From an uncultured Desulfobacter sp. (GTDB lineage Bacteria > Desulfobacterota > Desulfobacteria > Desulfobacterales > Desulfobacteraceae), in assembly GCF_963665355.1 (NCBI RefSeq), contig NZ_OY762229.1, forward strand, positions 3,224,001 through 3,288,000: a stretch of 64,000 nt of DNA. Reading direction: 5' to 3'. The position numbers and the translations under genes were made by a program. A model generated the notes under the pieces. The model was not told the origin of the DNA. It did not search any database and worked only from the letters and a program-made list of their open reading frames with translations. This document shows positions 63,631 through 64,000 of the stretch, one piece after another (positions within the stretch are counted from its first letter, which is position 1; every line of letters starts with the position of its first letter).

Positions 63631-64000
63631 TCGTATTATATTTTCAAATCCTTGTTGCCAGCGGGTTCAAAGTGTTTGGCAAATATTTAAGTCAGGGAAA
63701 AGAAAGGAGCAGACTGCATTTATCCCTTTTTTTCTTAAGTTTTTTTAATGCCGTGTCATCGGAGCAGCTTTGTTTTTATCTTTGTCGGTATAACAAGTCA
63801 AGAATTTGCCTTATTTATTGGTTTTTTTATGGATGAAAATATGGCATTGATTTTGAAGAAACATTAGAATGCGAATGAAAATATAGCAAAGAACAGGTAT
63901 TTTTTTGGCAGTTATTGAACATATACGAAGGCAGGTTTTCTTTGATGCGGCGGGCCATTAATTTTATTTTTTTTGATCGGCGGGATTACAAACTCATTGA
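63631..64000. other. AT-rich promoter region upstream of the polyene operon
   Basis: A 370-nt stretch with no recognised gene. It must contain the promoter for the minus-strand 17-gene run. I see no clear repeat, operator or RNA gene; the plus-strand frames here are short and lack ribosome binding sites. Confidence 0.45.

Overview
The window looks like chromosomal DNA of an anaerobic, Gram-negative sulfate-reducer-like bacterium of the Desulfobacterota (Desulfobacteraceae type). This is an inference. It rests on outer-membrane lipoproteins and a tripartite efflux system, a 12S plus fused 5S-biotin carrier carboxyltransferase operon of the kind used in propionate metabolism, a DUF5320-type protein, a large feo operon and several B12-dependent radical SAM enzymes. 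No rRNA, tRNA, CRISPR array or intact insertion sequence was found. I call 61 protein genes.

Layout. 0.2-3 kb: a membrane diguanylate cyclase, an SH3-type lipoprotein, and the 3' end (domains V and VI) of an otherwise missing group II intron. 3-8 kb: a MacAB/TolC-like efflux operon. 8-13.4 kb: a ferrous iron operon (feoA, feoB, a FeoB-associated Cys-rich peptide) interleaved with DUF4198-like exported proteins. 13.9-16.3 kb: a protein built of about 18 helical repeats, and a small Gly/Arg-rich DUF5320 protein behind a large interrupted palindrome. 16.5-18.3 kb: azlCD and a TrmB-like regulator. 18.6-24.1 kb: the carboxyltransferase operon and flanking genes of unknown function. 24.5-25.6 kb: a small AT-rich lipoprotein gene and an orphan restriction-type nuclease domain. 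25.6-29.9 kb: the conserved rplU-rpmA-obgE-nadD-rsfS-gpmI block. 30-36.4 kb: a GNAT/ATP-grasp/PP-loop cassette meeting, tail to tail, a transporter-HEAT-cyclic nucleotide-binding fusion.

36.9-63.6 kb: the main attraction, a roughly 27 kb type II polyketide/fatty-acid-like cluster of aryl-polyene (APE) or flexirubin character. An aromatic amino acid ammonia-lyase and a PaaK/CapK-like adenylate-forming enzyme would supply an aryl-acrylic starter. Two acyl carrier proteins, four complete ketosynthases, two incomplete ketosynthase-like proteins, a FabG-type ketoreductase and two hot-dog dehydratases would extend it. A thioesterase, three acyltransferase/glycosyltransferase genes, a LolA-like carrier, a DUF3261-like lipoprotein and an MMPL exporter would release it, attach it to a lipid and move it to the outer membrane. 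Unlike standard APE clusters, the 17-gene minus-strand run ends with three consecutive B12-binding radical SAM genes. The cluster also carries a CrtI-like FAD oxidoreductase and a PagL-like protein that lacks the catalytic Glu. The product is therefore likely to be a modified aryl polyene lipid. A highly unsaturated or cyclised (ladderane-like) lipid is the main alternative. Function statements for this cluster are inferences from family membership and gene order.
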